Shown one piece after another: positions 19,422 through 29,106 of a stretch of DNA of 64,000 nt (position 1 is the stretch's first letter; the number at the start of each line of letters is the position of its first letter). The stretch spans positions 826,205 to 890,204 of the forward strand of contig NZ_QMIL01000001.1 in assembly GCF_003316875.1 (NCBI RefSeq), given 5' to 3'. A program made the translations under genes and the position numbers. This DNA comes from Aliidiomarina celeris (lineage in GTDB: Bacteria > Pseudomonadota > Gammaproteobacteria > Enterobacterales > Alteromonadaceae). A model generated the notes under the pieces. It did not search any database and was not told the DNA's origin. It saw nothing but the letters and a program-made list of their open reading frames with translations.

Positions 19422-20162
19422 ATGGCCAGACGAAAACGAGTCGATATTCCGGGTTTTCCGTATCACATTGTGCAACGCGGTAATAACAAGCAGAACTGCT
19501 TCGCCGACAGTGAAGACTTTTCCTTTTACGCGCACCTTATGAAAATTTATAAAGAAAAGTTTAATGTCGACATTCATGCTTGGGTGTTCATGACCAACCA
19601 CGTGCACATGCTCGTAACACCCCATGAAAAACAGGCAGTTAGTAAAATGATGCAATCTATCGGGCGCAGATACGTGCAGCGTTTCAATAAAAAGCGAAAA
19701 CGAACTGGAACACTCTGGGAGGGTCGTTTCCATTCCAGCATAGTGGATAGCGATGAGTACTTACTTACCGTGTATCGCTACATAGAATTGAACCCTGTCC
19801 GAGCTGGCATGGTGAACACGCCGAACGAGCATCACTGGTCAAGCTTCGCCACCAATGGTTACGGGCGCCGGTCAAACCTCATTACACCCCACGAGCTGTA
19901 TTTAGGGTTGGGGGAGTCTGAGGAAGAGAGGCTCAAAGTCTATCGCTCTTTGTTTATGCACGACGTAAAAGGCGAGGTTCTTCAACAAATTAGAACCGCG
20001 TTGCAGGCTAACATTGCCTTTGGGGGCGAGAAATTCAAGAAAACGATCGAATTAGCGACCGGAATATCACAACACCTCAAAACTCCAAAAAACAAGGGGT
20101 CAGATACACAACAAGGGGGTCAGACCCCCTCCGCTACAGCGCCCAAAAAACGTTCTTCGTAG
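19422..20162 (+). CDS. REP-associated tyrosine transposase (RAYT, Y1/HUH family)
   Basis: A 246-residue single-strand DNA transposase of the IS200-like Y1 superfamily. It has the early RVDIPGFPYHIVQRGNN typical of RAYTs, the HUH pair in MTNHVHMLV, and the catalytic Tyr region in VYRYIELNPVRAGMV. AAGGAGGTAATT before the ATG is a very strong ribosome-binding site. The gene is flanked on both sides by GGGGTCAG repeats, the expected substrate. The last 23 residues, from about NKGSDTQQGG on, are encoded by the repeat itself, so the reading frame has grown into the element or the element has been captured. Genes of this class are usually single-copy and domesticated rather than self-mobile. Confidence 0.92.
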   Translation: MARRKRVDIPGFPYHIVQRGNNKQNCFADSEDFSFYAHLMKIYKEKFNVDIHAWVFMTNHVHMLVTPHEKQAVSKMMQSIGRRYVQRFNKKRKRTGTLWEGRFHSSIVDSDEYLLTVYRYIELNPVRAGMVNTPNEHHWSSFATNGYGRRSNLITPHELYLGLGESEEERLKVYRSLFMHDVKGEVLQQIRTALQANIAFGGEKFKKTIELATGISQHLKTPKNKGSDTQQGGQTPSATAPKKRSS

Positions 20163-20184
20163 CGGAAAAGTTTACTCTGACCCC
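20096..20184. repeat. RAYT-flanking repeats, right side, overlapping the gene end
   Basis: GGGGTCAG at 20096 and 20116, and the inverse CTGACCCC at 20177-20184. The first two lie inside the coding region of the transposase; the third follows its stop. Together with 19216-19332 they bracket the gene. Confidence 0.75.
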
Positions 20185-20196
20185 AAGGTTAGGGGG

Positions 20197-21372
20197 TTAC
20201 CAGTCGGCGAGTGGTGATACGTCGGCGTCGTAGTCGACGCCGTCAACGCCAAAGCCGAACAAGCGCAGGAAGTCGGCGTGGTAGCCCTCATAATCGGCGA
20301 GTTGATGGAAGTTCTCTTGAGTCACTTGGTTCCACAAACCTTCAATCACCGCCTGGGTTTCATCATTGGTTTCTTTTGCGTCCATTCGCAAGCGGCCGGC
20401 CTCATCGAGCTCTGGCGAAGGCACATAGAGCCCCTCAATAAACAACCGATATGCCTGTTCAATACAGCCCTCATGCGTGCCGTCTTCTTTCATCACCTTG
20501 TACATTAACGAAATATACAAAGGCATTACCGGAATGGCTGAGCTCGCCTGTGTCACCACCGCCTTTAACGATGACACATAGGCTTTTAAACCCAACGACG
20601 CATAATCGTTACGCAACGCCGCAGCAGCCCGGTCTAGATCTTCCTTCGCCTTACCAATGGTGGCATGGCCGTAAATTGGCCAAGTGAGTTTCTTACCAAT
20701 ATAGGTGTAAGCAGTGGTTTGCACGCCATCCGCCAACACGCCCGCCGCCGACAACGCTTTTATCCAACGCTCCCAGTCTTCACCGCCCATTACTTTTACA
20801 GTATTGGCAATTTCCTCTTCATTAGCAGGCTCCAGCGACACATCGTGCACGCGGTCTTTGTCGGTGTCGTAAGTTTTTGTGGTGTAGGCTTGGCCCACCG
20901 GCTTCAACGTTGAGCTGTACACTTCGCCAGTTTCCGGATCACGCCGCTTCGGCGACGCCAAACTGTAAATCACCAAGTCTACTTGCCCTAAATCCGCCTT
21001 AATGCGCGCTATCGTCTCGTCTTTCAGCTCGTCAGAAAAAGCGTCGCCATTTAAGGTTTCCGCGTAATGCCCCGCCGCACGTGCCTTTTCATGAAACGCC
21101 GCAACGTTATACCAGCCCGCAGTACCGGTTTTCTTCTCGCTCGGCTCTTTCTCAAAGCACACGCCTAAGGTTTTTGCGCCCGCTCCGAACGTAGCTACAA
21201 TGCGCGACGCCAAACCGTAACCGGTTGAGCAGCCAATCACCAACACACGTTGGGGGCCTTTCACTGGCGCCAATTTCTGCACGTAATCTATCTGCTCTTG
21301 TACGTTTGCCGCACACCCTACCGGATGCGAGTTCGTACAAATAAACCCACGAATACGAGGCTTAATTACCAT
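20197..21372 (-). CDS. fabV: Enoyl-[acyl-carrier-protein] reductase FabV
   Basis: FabV catalyses the last, NADH-dependent step of fatty-acid elongation and is known in Vibrio and Pseudomonas as a triclosan-tolerant alternative to FabI. The 391-residue frame has the family's [10 protein letters not shown] opening, the nucleotide-binding [15 protein letters not shown], and the active-site Tyr-x8-Lys motif [13 protein letters not shown] at 21372 ([10 protein letters not shown]) is the conserved start; the upstream extension to 21429 is not. No fabI was seen in the window, so this may be the main enoyl reductase. Confidence 0.96.
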   Translation of the reverse strand: MVIKPRIRGFICTNSHPVGCAANVQEQIDYVQKLAPVKGPQRVLVIGCSTGYGLASRIVATFGAGAKTLGVCFEKEPSEKKTGTAGWYNVAAFHEKARAAGHYAETLNGDAFSDELKDETIARIKADLGQVDLVIYSLASPKRRDPETGEVYSSTLKPVGQAYTTKTYDTDKDRVHDVSLEPANEEEIANTVKVMGGEDWERWIKALSAAGVLADGVQTTAYTYIGKKLTWPIYGHATIGKAKEDLDRAAAALRNDYASLGLKAYVSSLKAVVTQASSAIPVMPLYISLMYKVMKEDGTHEGCIEQAYRLFIEGLYVPSPELDEAGRLRMDAKETNDETQAVIEGLWNQVTQENFHQLADYEGYHADFLRLFGFGVDGVDYDADVSPLADW

Positions 21373-21465
21373 AATTTCAATCTCTTTTTGGTGTTTATTA
21401 TTGCGCTCATCATAACCCAACCCATGCACAAAACAGATCAGATGATCGCCCTATACCCGCAACGC

Positions 21466-21774
21466 TTACTCGCCGCCATGGCAGGGTGGGCTTTGTGGTG
21501 CGTTATTCTGGCGTTTTTGCCATTCCTCCGGAGTGTAGGTATGCAGCGCCAATGCATGCACTGAACCCGCGAGCTCCGCAGCCAAAACAGCATTCACCTC
21601 TCGGTGCCGTGCCAACAAGCGCTTACCCGTAAATACTTCTGTAACAAGTGTCACCTTAAAATGCGATTGCGCCTTCGGGCCCGCGGCATGCATGTAGCTT
21701 TCATCGTCTACTTGTAAAAAACTGGGTGAAAACGCCTGTGCCAGTTTCTCTTCTATTATTTCTCGCATCGTCAT
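21466..21774 (-). CDS. bolA: BolA family protein
   Basis: A 102-residue BolA protein. It matches E. coli BolA closely in SHFKVTLVTEVFTGKRLLARHREV and in the ending AGSVHALALHTYTPEEW. BolA proteins act with monothiol glutaredoxins in iron-sulfur handling and as stress and envelope regulators. GAGGAG precedes the ATG. It lies between fabV and a divergently read chemoreceptor gene, with its own short leader. Confidence 0.95.
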   Translation of the reverse strand: MTMREIIEEKLAQAFSPSFLQVDDESYMHAAGPKAQSHFKVTLVTEVFTGKRLLARHREVNAVLAAELAGSVHALALHTYTPEEWQKRQNNAPQSPPCHGGE

Positions 21775-21825
21775 ACAAACTCCTCAAACCTCTTTTATAT
21801 ACATTGCTTATTTCGTAATAAATGC

Positions 21826-21853
21826 TAAACATTGAGTAAGAACCGACCGATAC
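21826..21853 (+). promoter_or_regulatory. Putative sigma-28 (FliA) promoter of the chemoreceptor
   Basis: TAAACATT (21826-21833), 12-base spacer, ACCGATAC (21846-21853). The flagellar consensus is TAAAGTTT-N11-GCCGATAA. The match is good in the -35 and in the CCGATA core of the -10. The start would lie about 30 bases before the ATG. Chemoreceptors are commonly in the FliA regulon. Confidence 0.5.
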
Positions 21854-21891
21854 AAACTTATTGCTAGTGAAGTTAAAATAAGGAAAAAAAC

Positions 21892-23829
21892 ATGTCTGCT
21901 GTTTGGCAACGCCTTGGTTTCAAAGGCCGTCTCACTACCTCTATTGTATTACTCGTTGTGCTCTCGGTTTTGGTTGTCGCCTCTATTGTGTACATAGAAT
22001 ACCGACGCGCCGCTACCGAAGCCACTATGAATCGCCTTACCGGCGCCGGCGAACAAGCTGCGGAGTCATTCACCGACTGGCTTATTGCCCGCCAAGACGA
22101 AGTAAAATTTGCCGCCAATTTACCGGCAACCGCGAGTCTCGACACAGACCGTTTGCGCAATATCCTCACCATTCTTGCCGACGCGCACGGTTACTACGAC
22201 TCCATCTATATCGTTGACACGGGCGGGCGCGGCATGGTCGGTGTTTCCCATGCCAATGGGCAAACCACCTATATTCCACCCAATGAAGCCTCAAGCTTTA
22301 ATGTTGCTGACCGCAGTTGGTTCCAAAACGCCATGCAAGGCAACGACACTATTTCCAACCCTTTGGTGTCGCGTGCGACCGGCAATCGTATCAGTAATAT
22401 CGCCATACCCATTCGCAACAACGGCCGTATTGTCGCTATTTTCCGCGCCGCCGTGATGCTCGAGAATATTACAAATCAAGTGCAAGACCTCAGCATTCCC
22501 GGCGACCCTAATGTTTTCCTTATTGCCAAAGACCGCTCGCTCATTACCCCTTCGCGCTACCAAAGCAACCTCGAAGCGAAAATTGACTCTCTCGCTGCAC
22601 AGGGTATCGCCAGCGGCCGCTCGGGAATTACCACCTACAACAATTCTGCGGGTATTTCTGTTATCGGAAACTTCAATTACCTCGAGCTACTCGGTTGGGG
22701 GCTAATTATCGAACAGCGCGAAGACGAAGCCTTAGCTGCCGTAAACCGTATGTTCTGGACCCTAGTGGTTATCGTGGCGGTAATTATTGGCTTAAGCGTA
22801 GCTATGTGCTTCTGGATTACCGGTACCGTAATTAAAATCCTTGGCGGCGACCCAAATTATGCCAACGAGGTGGTTGGCGTGGTGGCCAGCGGCGATCTCT
22901 CCCACGACCTCAACCTCGAAGGCGCCGACGAAAAAAGCTTACTTGCGGCCATTGGGCGTATGCAAGCCCAGCTGCGCCACATTATGAGCGACATCAGCAG
23001 CTACTCCGAGCAAGTAGCCAGCGCTGCCACTGAACTTTCGCAAATTAACGAAGGCACCGAAGCTGGAATCCAAAATCAAACCGACCAGCTCAACCACGCG
23101 GCCACCGCCGTTAATGAAATGAGCAGCACCGCCATTGAAGTCGCGCGCAATGCACAAGAAGCCGCCGGCGCTGCCAATCGTACAAACGACGAGGCCCGCC
23201 ACGGCCAGAAAGCCGTGCGCGACACCATTAATAGCGTGGAAGAGCTCGATCTCGAAATTCAAAACACCAGCAATATTATCAACGAGCTAAAAACCGACTC
23301 CGACCAAATTGGGCAAGTTCTTACGGTTATCGAAAACATTGCCGAGCAAACCAATCTACTCGCGTTGAACGCCGCCATTGAGGCGGCACGCGCAGGTGAA
23401 AGCGGCCGTGGTTTCTCGGTGGTCGCCGATGAAGTTCGGACTCTCGCAAGCCGTACCCAAGAGAGCACCAAGCAAATTCAAGACGTGATTGTACGCTTGC
23501 AAAGCGCGGCGGAGCGTTCAGTAAAAGCCATGGAAATTAGTCAGAAAAAAGCCGACAGCTCACGCGACAAAGCGAACTTAGCGGGCTCGTCACTAGAACA
23601 AATTACCGAAGCGGCCACGGTGATAAACGACATGGTGCACCAAATTGCGAGTGCCACCGAGGAACAAACCGCCGCAACCAAGGAAATCACGGAGAACATC
23701 CACGCCGTGGCAGACGTAGCCTCACAAACCGCAGAAAGCGTTAGCCAAAGCGCCGAAGCCAGCGAGTCATTGGCCGGCCTCGCCGAAAAACTACAAGAGT
23801 TAGTGCGTCAGTTCCGCGTACGCCGGTGA
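21892..23829 (+). CDS. Methyl-accepting chemotaxis protein with dCache sensor
   Basis: A 645-residue transmembrane receptor: helix 1 (about 14-36), a large periplasmic double-Cache region (about 40-275, with [11 protein letters not shown]-like strands), helix 2 (about 284-310), HAMP, and the cytoplasmic signalling coiled coil. The hairpin tip [20 protein letters not shown], where CheA/CheW bind, is intact, as are Gln/Glu-rich methylation helices. No C-terminal NWETF-like CheR tether is present. The ligand is unknown; dCache domains often bind amino acids or small organic acids. AAGGAAAAAAAC precedes the ATG. Monocistronic, with a FliA-like promoter. Confidence 0.94.
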   Translation: MSAVWQRLGFKGRLTTSIVLLVVLSVLVVASIVYIEYRRAATEATMNRLTGAGEQAAESFTDWLIARQDEVKFAANLPATASLDTDRLRNILTILADAHGYYDSIYIVDTGGRGMVGVSHANGQTTYIPPNEASSFNVADRSWFQNAMQGNDTISNPLVSRATGNRISNIAIPIRNNGRIVAIFRAAVMLENITNQVQDLSIPGDPNVFLIAKDRSLITPSRYQSNLEAKIDSLAAQGIASGRSGITTYNNSAGISVIGNFNYLELLGWGLIIEQREDEALAAVNRMFWTLVVIVAVIIGLSVAMCFWITGTVIKILGGDPNYANEVVGVVASGDLSHDLNLEGADEKSLLAAIGRMQAQLRHIMSDISSYSEQVASAATELSQINEGTEAGIQNQTDQLNHAATAVNEMSSTAIEVARNAQEAAGAANRTNDEARHGQKAVRDTINSVEELDLEIQNTSNIINELKTDSDQIGQVLTVIENIAEQTNLLALNAAIEAARAGESGRGFSVVADEVRTLASRTQESTKQIQDVIVRLQSAAERSVKAMEISQKKADSSRDKANLAGSSLEQITEAATVINDMVHQIASATEEQTAATKEITENIHAVADVASQTAESVSQSAEASESLAGLAEKLQELVRQFRVRR

Positions 23830-23919
23830 GTAAACCGCGCGCAAAAATCGTGCGCGCGTTCAACAGCCCGAGCCCAACGCAGCACAGGCGCGGGCATTTA
23901 TCGAAATTCGATATCGCGG

Positions 23920-23985
23920 AATGCACGGCGGTGCCGTGATTTCCACGAATTCGGAATCTCGTAGGTACGGCGGTGCCGTACCTAC
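23920..23985. repeat. Twin palindromes with ACGGCGGTGCCGT core
   Basis: Two hairpins share the same core: CACGGC-GGT-GCCGTG (about 23924-23938) and GTAGGTACGGC-GGT-GCCGTACCTAC (23961-23985, a perfect 11-bp stem). The second includes the stop codon of the DHH gene. They separate the convergent chemoreceptor and DHH genes and may terminate both, or may be dispersed palindromic repeats. Confidence 0.7.
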
Positions 23986-24956
23986 GCGTAATACCTGCTC
24001 ACGGCGTCGATAAACCGGCCGAGATCTGCCAACGGCAACGCATTTACACCCGCGGCGCCAGCACGCCCACCCCCCGTTGGAAAAGCGCTACAAATATCGC
24101 CAGCACCTTGCAAATTCGACTTCGGCGCGCGCAAGCTAATAGTTAACGTTTTACCGTCGGCGTTTGGCGTTGCAATTACAATGGCCTTATCTGGCGACGC
24201 GTGTGCAAGGTCATTACCCAACGTACCGCTAATCCGCCGCGCCCAAGCCTCATCTTCGAGCATAATAGCCGTGAGGCCATCATCGTCACGCAATGTGTCC
24301 GCGCGCTGCGCCTGCTCCATGTCCTCGCCATAGCCCTGTTGCAGCTTTACAAAAGGCGAGTCCGTGTCTTCTATCACGTCAAAAGGTGAGTCGTACAACG
24401 CTAGCTCTCGGTACAAGGCTTCCGGTGCAAAATGTAAGTCTTGAACACTCGCACCATAACCATTGTAGTTCACCAACACACCGAGCTCTTTTACCTTCTG
24501 CGCGCTCTCCCTGTGCCAGCCCAGCTTGTCACTCTCTGCCAAAGCCACAGTGTCGAGGCTGTCACCAAACGCAGCGGCAATTGCCCACGGATGGTACATC
24601 CCACCTAAGTGCTTACTCACTAACAAACCTGTACACACAGTTGGGGCAAAATCGATAACTGCGTTTAACTTTTCATGGGTAAATAACGTTTTCGCTTGGT
24701 GATGGTCGCAGTAAAAAATCGACTCAGCATGGTTGAGCACACGCTCTAGATCTGCCGTATTCTTGTCGAACGAAATATCTAACGCAGTAATCACTGCACC
24801 CTGGGCCTGCTCATCAGAAATTCGCCGAATCAATGCGTTATCACGCTTCACACCACTAATCAGCAACTGGTCTTTCGCCGCAACCGGCGCAGCCTTGCGC
24901 ATCTGCAACAAAGAAAAAATACCATCCGCATCGCCATTAAAAACATCAATGAACAT
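23982..24956 (-). CDS. DHH-family phosphoesterase
   Basis: A 324-residue protein of the DHH/DHHA1 superfamily, which includes RecJ, oligoribonucleases and cyclic-dinucleotide phosphodiesterases. The metal-binding motifs are visible: VFNGDADGIFS near the N-terminus, ALDISFDKN, and FYCDHHQAK with the DHH triad; the C-terminal glycine-rich PTGGGRAGAAG is the DHHA1 substrate loop. ATG at 24956 has GGAGACGGTTG ahead; the TTG just upstream is less likely. The substrate (nanoRNA, dinucleotide or other) cannot be told. It follows cysC, separated by a RAYT-type element. Confidence 0.85.
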   Translation of the reverse strand: MFIDVFNGDADGIFSLLQMRKAAPVAAKDQLLISGVKRDNALIRRISDEQAQGAVITALDISFDKNTADLERVLNHAESIFYCDHHQAKTLFTHEKLNAVIDFAPTVCTGLLVSKHLGGMYHPWAIAAAFGDSLDTVALAESDKLGWHRESAQKVKELGVLVNYNGYGASVQDLHFAPEALYRELALYDSPFDVIEDTDSPFVKLQQGYGEDMEQAQRADTLRDDDGLTAIMLEDEAWARRISGTLGNDLAHASPDKAIVIATPNADGKTLTISLRAPKSNLQGAGDICSAFPTGGGRAGAAGVNALPLADLGRFIDAVSRYYA

Positions 24957-24980
24957 CAACCGTCTCCGTTCCTTACAACC

Positions 24981-25052
24981 CTGGGGTCAGAGTACACTTT
25001 TCGCCTCACCCTCCCAAAAATAAAGGGCTGTAGCGTTTTACTCTGACCCCAG
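24981..25052. repeat. RAYT-type inverted-repeat element at the cysC end
   Basis: CTGGGGTCAGAGTA (24981-24994) is perfectly inverted at 25039-25052. The 72-bp element supplies the last codons and the stop of cysC and fills the space to the DHH gene. Confidence 0.75.
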
Positions 25053-25637
25053 TTTGTGGTTTTGAATTAAATACGCAACGACTTGTTCAGCAGCCGCCTC
25101 TACGCTAATTTCTGCCGTTTTCAAATGGATTTCTGCGTTTTTCGGCGCTTCGTACGGCGAAGAAATACCCGTGAAATGCGGAATGTCACCCGCGCGGGCT
25201 TTTTTGTACAAACCTTTAGGGTCGCGCTGCTCGCAGATTTCCAACGGAGTGTCTACAAATACTTCAATAAAGTGAGCACCCGCTATCGCCCTAGCCTGCT
25301 CTCTATCCGCAATAAATGGCGATATAAAGGCAGTTCCAACAATCAGGCCTGCCTCTGCAAAGAGCTTGGCCACCTCGGTGATCCTGCGGATATTTTCAAT
25401 CCGCGACGCATCGTCGAAGCCTAAATCTTTATTCAACCCGTGACGCACGTTGTCGCCGTCGAGCAGGTAGGTATGGCAGCCCCGCTCAAATAATTTAAGG
25501 TCCACAGCATTCGCAATAGTCGACTTCCCCGAACCACTCAACCCCGTGTACCAAAGCACCGCAGGCTTATGCCCATTCAGCCTCACCCGATCATCAAACG
25601 ACACCGCCGTATCATGCCAAACAATATTCTCGCTCAT
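25038..25637 (-). CDS. cysC: Adenylylsulfate kinase
   Basis: CysC phosphorylates APS to PAPS, the second step of sulfate activation. The 199-residue frame has the P-loop GLSGSGKST, the [11 protein letters not shown] motif, the lid region and the [18 protein letters not shown] stretch typical of the family. The C-terminal residues KLGSE and the stop are encoded by the adjoining repeat element, so the natural tail has been replaced by a few residues. It is the last gene of the cysDN-permease-cysC set. Confidence 0.96.
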   Translation of the reverse strand: MSENIVWHDTAVSFDDRVRLNGHKPAVLWYTGLSGSGKSTIANAVDLKLFERGCHTYLLDGDNVRHGLNKDLGFDDASRIENIRRITEVAKLFAEAGLIVGTAFISPFIADREQARAIAGAHFIEVFVDTPLEICEQRDPKGLYKKARAGDIPHFTGISSPYEAPKNAEIHLKTAEISVEAAAEQVVAYLIQNHKLGSE

Positions 25638-25655
25638 CTCGCTCCTGCTCCAACT

Positions 25656-25819
25656 ACGGGGTCAGAGTAAAGTTTCCGCCCCTTCTTCCAGTAAAACTGC
25701 GCCTTTCAAAGCGCGGGGTCAGACCCCAAGCGCTCCCGTAATCCAAAAATCGCGCACAACTCATTGACACCAAAAAGATATCAAGTGTATCTGACCCCGC
25801 GCAGCTGGGGTCTGACCCC
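25656..25819. repeat. RAYT-type element between cysC and the permease
   Basis: GGGGTCAG at 25658 and 25715, and CTGACCCC at 25791 and 25811, in inverted nested pairs like the 5.5-kb element. It separates two genes that otherwise look like one operon. Confidence 0.75.
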
Positions 25820-25823
25820 GTGG

Positions 25824-27539
25824 TTAAAAGGGAAAAACCATGGGGATGAGCACGATGCACGCCACAACGTAGGTTATTGCTACGGGTGCGCCGGTGACTA
25901 AAAAATGCTTAAGCCGATAGGTGCTCGCGTTAAACACCATCAAATTGGTTTGATATCCGTAAGGCGTTAAAAAGCTCGCCGACGCGGCAAAAGCCACCCC
26001 CATCACCATCGGAAACGGATCCACGCCCATCCCCACCGCCAAGCTATATGCAATCGGGAACATCAACGCTGCTGCAGCGTTATTGGTAATCAACTCGGTC
26101 AACAAATAAGTGAGCAAAAATACACCCACAAAAGTTACTAGCGGCGCATACCCCGCCAACGCGCTCGCCGCAAAATCACTAATCCCCTGCGACAGCCCAG
26201 TGCTCGTCATTGCGGTGGCAATACACAGCGCACTGGCAACAATCACCCAAATCTCCACCGGAAACCGGCGTTTAATCTCGTTACTGTGCAAACACCCGGT
26301 AAACAACAAGCCCGCAAGCAAAAACAAAGAACCTGTAAACAGCGACGTGCCCGTAACCACACTCACCGCAATCATGCCCACAAAGCCCCACAACGTAAGC
26401 TTCTCGCGCCAGCCACTCAACATGTTTTCGGGGCTCACCCCACTCAACACATAAAAGTTTTTAGTAATGTTATGGCGTGTTGAAAAGTCGGGGCCCGTCG
26501 CAAGCAATAAAAAATCCCCCGGCTGCAACACCACCTCGCCGAGTTTTCCGGTAACCCGCTCCCCTTCACGGCGAATCGCCACCACAGCCGCGTCAAAACG
26601 AGCCCTAAAGCCAGTGCTCTTCAGCGTTTTACCAACCAATACCGAGTCTTCCTTAACAATAACCTCGGTTAACTTGTGCGTTTCTAACCCTTGCTCTTCT
26701 GCGAACAAACTCAAACCCGGAAACTGTTTCAAAGCCATAACCTTGCCCACATTTCCCGAAAACACCAATTTATCGCCGGCTTGCAGTACATCGTATCGGG
26801 CTACAGGCCTTAAAATCTCGGCTTTTCGAATAATTTCAGCAAGAAAAAGCTCATCGAGGTGGCGAAGCCCCGCGTCTTCCACGGTTTTACCCACCAAAGG
26901 CGAGTCTTCTGCCAGTTTTGCCTCTACAAAATACTCTGAAATTGCGGATTTTTCTTCATGCTCGTCCGGCAGAAAAAACGTCATCACAAACAGCACAAAT
27001 AAGCCGGCGCACGTCACGCCAAGGCCCACCAAGGTAAAGTCAAAAAAACGGAAGCCGGCATGGCCGGTATCGGTAAACATCGAATTCACAATCAAGTTTG
27101 TCGACGTACCAATAAGGGTTAAGGTGCCACCCATAATCGCGGCATAAGAAAGCGGAATCAGCAACTTAGTGGGGGCAATGTACTTATTCGAGCGCACGGC
27201 GTTGAGCATAGCGGCAACAACCGCGGTGTTATTCAGCACCGACGACGCCAACGCAGAAAAACCCATGGTGCGCAGAATACTTGCACTTTGCGAAGGTGAA
27301 AAAAGATACGCAGAAACACGCCGCAACAGGCTGGTTTTTTCGAGCGCAAAGGAAATCAACACCAGCATAATTAACGTAGCCAGGCCGGGGTTTGCCGCGT
27401 TGCGCAACAGCGCCTCAGGGCTTACCCAACCCACCGCAACGGTAATCAGCATGGCGCCGCCAAATATTGCCGCCGACCGCGTTTGATAACGAACGAGCAG
27501 CGCGATCATCGCAATAATCAACAGGGTTAAAAAAAGCAT
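25824..27539 (-). CDS. SLC13/DASS-type permease with two RCK_C domains, likely sulfate transporter
   Basis: A 571-residue membrane protein. N-terminal helices carry the SLC13 pattern (NNTAVVAAMLNAVRS, LIGTSTNLIVNS), a central soluble part has two TrkA-C/RCK_C domains (about 205-290 and 295-375), and C-terminal helices hold the second half of the transporter (ELITNNAAAALMFPIA). Permeases of this type commonly sit beside cysDNC and take up sulfate; here it lies between cysN and cysC in the same direction, which supports that role. The RCK_C domains probably sense a ligand. Na+ dependence is likely but not shown. Confidence 0.87.
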   Translation of the reverse strand: MLFLTLLIIAMIALLVRYQTRSAAIFGGAMLITVAVGWVSPEALLRNAANPGLATLIMLVLISFALEKTSLLRRVSAYLFSPSQSASILRTMGFSALASSVLNNTAVVAAMLNAVRSNKYIAPTKLLIPLSYAAIMGGTLTLIGTSTNLIVNSMFTDTGHAGFRFFDFTLVGLGVTCAGLFVLFVMTFFLPDEHEEKSAISEYFVEAKLAEDSPLVGKTVEDAGLRHLDELFLAEIIRKAEILRPVARYDVLQAGDKLVFSGNVGKVMALKQFPGLSLFAEEQGLETHKLTEVIVKEDSVLVGKTLKSTGFRARFDAAVVAIRREGERVTGKLGEVVLQPGDFLLLATGPDFSTRHNITKNFYVLSGVSPENMLSGWREKLTLWGFVGMIAVSVVTGTSLFTGSLFLLAGLLFTGCLHSNEIKRRFPVEIWVIVASALCIATAMTSTGLSQGISDFAASALAGYAPLVTFVGVFLLTYLLTELITNNAAAALMFPIAYSLAVGMGVDPFPMVMGVAFAASASFLTPYGYQTNLMVFNASTYRLKHFLVTGAPVAITYVVACIVLIPMVFPF

Positions 27540-27686
27540 TTCACATCACCATTTCTGTAAGCGCGGCGGCCCCACGCGTACAGCGCTTCGAAGATGCCCG
27601 CTCCATAGCCCGGAACTAACCCCATGCGCACGCGCGGCAATGCCGCGCATACAATGCTCCGAGCCGGCGCGCCCAAAAAGCCGCAC

Positions 27687-29105
27687 CTAGCCAAGCAGGT
27701 CCTTCGCTCCCCAATGCGGGAAGTGCTTGCGGATCAGCTGGTTAAGCTCAACCTCAAACTCACTAAACTCCGCCTTTGGCTCCGTCGATTCTTCATGCCC
27801 TTTCAGCGCGGAATCAATCATTCCGGCACCCACGGTCACGTTACTCATCCGGTCTATCAGAATAAAACCGCCGGTTTGCTTATTGGTTTGGTACGCATCA
27901 AAGGCAACCGGCTCCGTTACCTGCAAGTCCACCAAGCCAATTTCGTTCAGCTCCAACTTGCCAGCATCCACTTCTTCCAGCGTATTTACGTCTATGCGGT
28001 GGTGCAGCTTCTCAACCTGGCCCGTGGTGAGCTTACAGGTAAACTTCACGTAATATTCGCGATGCGGCTCCAGCGCCTTTTCATGCATCCATACCACTTT
28101 GGCGCGCATTCGCGTCGACACATGGGGTAACTCGTCTTTGCGCACAATCATGTTACCGCGGCTTACGTCTACTTCGTCATTCAACGTTAGCGTTACGGCC
28201 ATCGGCGCGCGGGCTTCCTCAAGCTCGCCGTCGAAGGTAACAATCGACTTCACGGAAGAAATAGTGCCCGACGGCAATACTCGAATGGTATCTCCCACCC
28301 GAATCGACCCCGACGCAATCGTGCCTTGGAAGCCACGAAAATCGGAGTTCGGCCGCGACACTAACTGCACAGGAAAACGGAAGTCATGGCTTTCCGCGTC
28401 ACCCGCAACCTCAATGTTTTCCAAATACTCCATCAAGGTTGAGCCACGGAACCAGCTCAAATGCTCCGAAGGATTCACCACATTGTCGCCTTTCAGCGCC
28501 GAGATCGGCACAAAGCGAATGTCAGGAATGTCGAGCGAGCCCGCCAGCTTTAAATATTCATCTTGAATTTCTTTATAACGCTCTTGCGAATAGTCCACCA
28601 AGTCCATTTTATTAATGGCTACAATGACATGCTTAATACCCAACAAGGAGCAAATAAAGCTATGGCGGCGCGTTTGCACTTGTACGCCGTGGCGCGCATC
28701 CACCAAAATAATCGCTAAGTCACAAGTCGAAGCGCCGGTCGCCATATTGCGCGTGTACTGCTCGTGGCCCGGAGTGTCCGCGATAATAAACTTGCGCTTG
28801 TCGGTCGAGAAATACCGGTACGCAACGTCAATGGTAATACCCTGCTCGCGCTCGCTTTGCAGGCCATCCACCAAAAGCGCTAAATCCACCTCATCGCCTT
28901 GCGTGCCTGACTTTTTCGAGTCTTCTGTAATAGCCGCTAGCTGGTCTTCAAAAATCATCTTACTGTCGTGCAGCAAACGCCCAATAAGGGTACTTTTACC
29001 GTCGTCCACCGAGCCACAGGTAATAAAGCGCAGCAGCTCTTTGCTTTCGTGCTGCTTCAAATAGGCAAGAATGTCTTGTTCAATTAAAGGAGATGCGTGG
29101 CTCAT
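27687..29105 (-). CDS. cysN: Sulfate adenylyltransferase subunit 1 (GTPase)
   Basis: The 472-residue regulatory GTPase of ATP sulfurylase, which uses GTP hydrolysis to drive APS formation by CysD. It contains [15 protein letters not shown] (P-loop), [15 protein letters not shown] (G3) and NKMDLVD (G4), followed by EF-Tu-like beta-barrel domains. The frame opens upstream at 29162 inside cysD, but ATG at 29105, one base after the cysD stop, gives the canonical [16 protein letters not shown] start. There is no C-terminal CysC fusion; cysC is separate. Confidence 0.97.
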   Translation of the reverse strand: MSHASPLIEQDILAYLKQHESKELLRFITCGSVDDGKSTLIGRLLHDSKMIFEDQLAAITEDSKKSGTQGDEVDLALLVDGLQSEREQGITIDVAYRYFSTDKRKFIIADTPGHEQYTRNMATGASTCDLAIILVDARHGVQVQTRRHSFICSLLGIKHVIVAINKMDLVDYSQERYKEIQDEYLKLAGSLDIPDIRFVPISALKGDNVVNPSEHLSWFRGSTLMEYLENIEVAGDAESHDFRFPVQLVSRPNSDFRGFQGTIASGSIRVGDTIRVLPSGTISSVKSIVTFDGELEEARAPMAVTLTLNDEVDVSRGNMIVRKDELPHVSTRMRAKVVWMHEKALEPHREYYVKFTCKLTTGQVEKLHHRIDVNTLEEVDAGKLELNEIGLVDLQVTEPVAFDAYQTNKQTGGFILIDRMSNVTVGAGMIDSALKGHEESTEPKAEFSEFEVELNQLIRKHFPHWGAKDLLG

Positions 29106-29106
29106 A

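Noticed and set aside
27632-27648. GCGCGGCA/TGCCGCGC palindrome between cysN and the permease
   Set aside because: Short and GC-rich in a 147-base gap; no T-run, so no clear function could be claimed beyond a possible dispersed palindrome.
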